Below, piece after piece: positions 5,605 to 6,800 of a stretch of DNA of 6,800 bases. The stretch's first letter is position 1. Every line of letters begins with the position of its first letter. The DNA comes from Actinomycetota bacterium (GTDB lineage Bacteria > Actinomycetota > Acidimicrobiia > Acidimicrobiales > Aldehydirespiratoraceae): contig JAAXHB010000147.1 of the NCBI GenBank assembly GCA_012271125.1, positions 423 through 7,222 on the forward strand, read 5' to 3'. Under the pieces are notes generated by a model. It saw only the letters and a program-made list of their open reading frames with translations, did not search any database and was not told where the DNA came from. The translations under genes were made by a program, and so were the position numbers.

Positions 5605-6681
5605 ATGAACCAGCCCGCACACCTCGTCTTACAAGACGGCACCGTCTTCAAAGGCACCGCCATCGGCACTGCCGCAGAAATCTCATCAGGCGAGGTGGTG
5701 TTCAACACGGTCATGTGCGGCTACCAAGAAGTCATCTCCGACCCGTCCTACGCCGGTCAAATCATCACCTTCACCTCCACCCAAATCGGTAACTACGGCA
5801 CCTGCGACGACCACAACGAATCCGCCAAACCCGCCTGCCGAGGCGTCATCATCAGAGACCTCTCAATCAGCCACGGCACCGCCCCGCAAAGTCTCAACGA
5901 CTACCTAATCAACAACAACCTCTCGGGCATTACCGGCATCGACACCCGCCGCCTCACCCGCCACATCCGCGACCTCGGTGCTATGCCCGGTGCATTTGGC
6001 ACTGCAGACATCGCAACCCTCCAAGCCGCTGCTACCGCAGAACCCGGCACCGCCGGCCTAGACCTCGTCTCCACTGTCACCACCCAAACGCCCTACACCA
6101 TCGGCTCCGGCACCCGCAAGGTCATCGCCTATGACCTCGGCATTAAGTCCAACATCTGTAAACAACTCGCCGAGCACGCCACCGTTACCGTCGTGCCCGC
6201 GTCCACACCCGCCAGCGATGTCCTCGCCGCCAACCCAGACGGCGTTTTCCTAAGCAACGGCCCAGGCGACCCCACCCACGCCGGTCCAATCGTCACCGAA
6301 ATCAACAAGTTCGTTGGCAAAGTCCCCGTCTTTGGCATCTGTTTAGGGCATCAAGTTCTCGCCCTCGCCCTCGGCGGCACCACCTTTAAGATGGCATTCG
6401 GACATCACGGCGGCAACGTCCCCGTGCGCCACACCGAAACTGGCCGTATCGAAATCACCAGCCAAAACCACAACTTCGCCGTGGCATCCGGCTCAGTCAA
6501 AGGCGTCACCGAAACCCACATCTGCCTAAACGACCAGGTCAACGAAGGCATGGTCGTCAACGGTGCCGACGCATTCAGCGTTCAATACCACCCCGAAGCC
6601 GCCCCCGGCCCCCACGACTCCCGCCGCTACTTCGCCGACTTCGCAGAGTTGATGGACACCCGCTTGGGGCGAGTGTCTTGA
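5605..6681 (+). CDS. carA: Carbamoyl-phosphate synthase, small (glutaminase) subunit
   Basis: CarA hydrolyses glutamine and passes ammonia through a tunnel to CarB, which makes carbamoyl phosphate for pyrimidine and arginine synthesis. The chosen start gives 358 residues (family about 360-380) beginning MNQPAHLVLQDGTVF, the typical opening. The N-terminal CPSase domain contains FNTVMCGYQEVISDPSYAGQI and TGIDTRRLTRHIRD. The C-terminal class I amidotransferase domain contains SNGPGDP (217-223), the nucleophile C246 in GICLGHQ, GHHGGNVPV, and the catalytic pair H329/E331 in YHPEAAPGP. All triad residues are present. In-frame ATGs at 5593 and 5554 would add 4 or 17 residues; the latter would start inside pyrC. 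The gap to pyrC is 22 bp, so it belongs to the same transcript. The membrane-protein gene that separates pyrC and carA in mycobacteria is absent here. Confidence 0.96.
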   Translation: MNQPAHLVLQDGTVFKGTAIGTAAEISSGEVVFNTVMCGYQEVISDPSYAGQIITFTSTQIGNYGTCDDHNESAKPACRGVIIRDLSISHGTAPQSLNDYLINNNLSGITGIDTRRLTRHIRDLGAMPGAFGTADIATLQAAATAEPGTAGLDLVSTVTTQTPYTIGSGTRKVIAYDLGIKSNICKQLAEHATVTVVPASTPASDVLAANPDGVFLSNGPGDPTHAGPIVTEINKFVGKVPVFGICLGHQVLALALGGTTFKMAFGHHGGNVPVRHTETGRIEITSQNHNFAVASGSVKGVTETHICLNDQVNEGMVVNGADAFSVQYHPEAAPGPHDSRRYFADFAELMDTRLGRVS

Positions 6682-6729
6682 CGTCACCGGCCATGACCAT
6701 CTCACCGCTGCCAACCTCGGCTCCCCGTT

Positions 6730-6800
6730 ATGCCTAGACGCGACGACATCGAATCCATCCTTGTCATCGGCTCAGGCCCCATCGTCATCGGCCAAGCCTG
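6730..6800 (+). CDS. carB: Carbamoyl-phosphate synthase, large subunit, N-terminal end only
   Basis: Twenty-three codons are present before the window ends: MPRRDDIESILVIGSGPIVI and then G-Q-A. This is the typical opening of CarB, including the first conserved strand and glycine loop of the N-terminal ATP-grasp/preATP domain (IGSGPIVIGQA). CarB uses two ATP to turn bicarbonate and CarA-derived ammonia into carbamoyl phosphate. The start at 6730 is well supported by the protein ending, and no in-frame ATG or GTG lies between it and the stop at 6694. There is no Shine-Dalgarno (GGCTCCCCGTT), and a gap of 48 bp follows carA. A 14-codon frame starting at 6693 runs across the start codon. The rest of this roughly 1,070-residue protein lies outside the window. 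Confidence 0.95.
   Translation, partial: MPRRDDIESILVIGSGPIVIGQA

Noticed and set aside
1..6800. CRISPR arrays, tRNA genes, insertion sequences, phage genes or toxin-antitoxin pairs
   Set aside because: No regularly spaced repeats with spacers, no tRNA-like cloverleaf, no transposase or integrase motifs, and almost all bases are used by housekeeping genes.

Overview
The window is a bacterial chromosomal segment of core housekeeping genes. It most likely comes from an actinobacterium (Actinomycetota), possibly the Acidimicrobiia or a neighbouring class. The evidence is the moderately high GC with strongly C-ending codons, the actinobacterial look of EF-Tu and S10, the gene order pyrR-pyrB-pyrC-carA-carB, and a PyrR-binding RNA hairpin fused to the ribosome binding site of pyrR, the arrangement known from mycobacteria. 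The class-level placement is inference from remembered sequences, not from a search.

Layout. Positions 1-921 hold the 3' three quarters of tuf (EF-Tu), followed after a 76-bp gap by rpsJ (S10, 998-1321). rpsJ is not followed by rplC and the rest of the S10 operon: a candidate intrinsic terminator comes next, and a gene on the opposite strand lies 18 bp away. That gene (1340-2428, minus) encodes an AI-2E/YdiK-type polytopic membrane permease. A 210-bp divergent intergenic region (2429-2638) holds a perfect 20-bp tandem duplication, a 75-bp nested palindrome, a weak promoter candidate and an exact-consensus PyrR-binding loop whose stem runs into the pyrR Shine-Dalgarno sequence. From 2639 rightwards is a tightly packed pyrimidine operon: pyrR, pyrB (4-bp GTGA overlap), pyrC (4-bp ATGA overlap), carA (22-bp gap) and the first 23 codons of carB.

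How the genes work together. CarA and CarB make carbamoyl phosphate from glutamine, bicarbonate and ATP. PyrB condenses it with aspartate and PyrC closes the ring to dihydroorotate, so the window holds the first three steps of de novo UMP synthesis. PyrR senses UMP/UTP against PRPP and is expected to bind the leader hairpin and block its own translation, and through the start/stop overlaps that of the downstream genes.

No new biological system is evident. The points worth a second look are the PyrR hairpin overlapping the ribosome binding site, the nested palindrome next to it, the detached rpsJ, the acidic repeat tail on aspartate carbamoyltransferase, a changed pyrophosphate loop in PyrR, and short tandem duplications that recur along the window, most of them in frame within genes.
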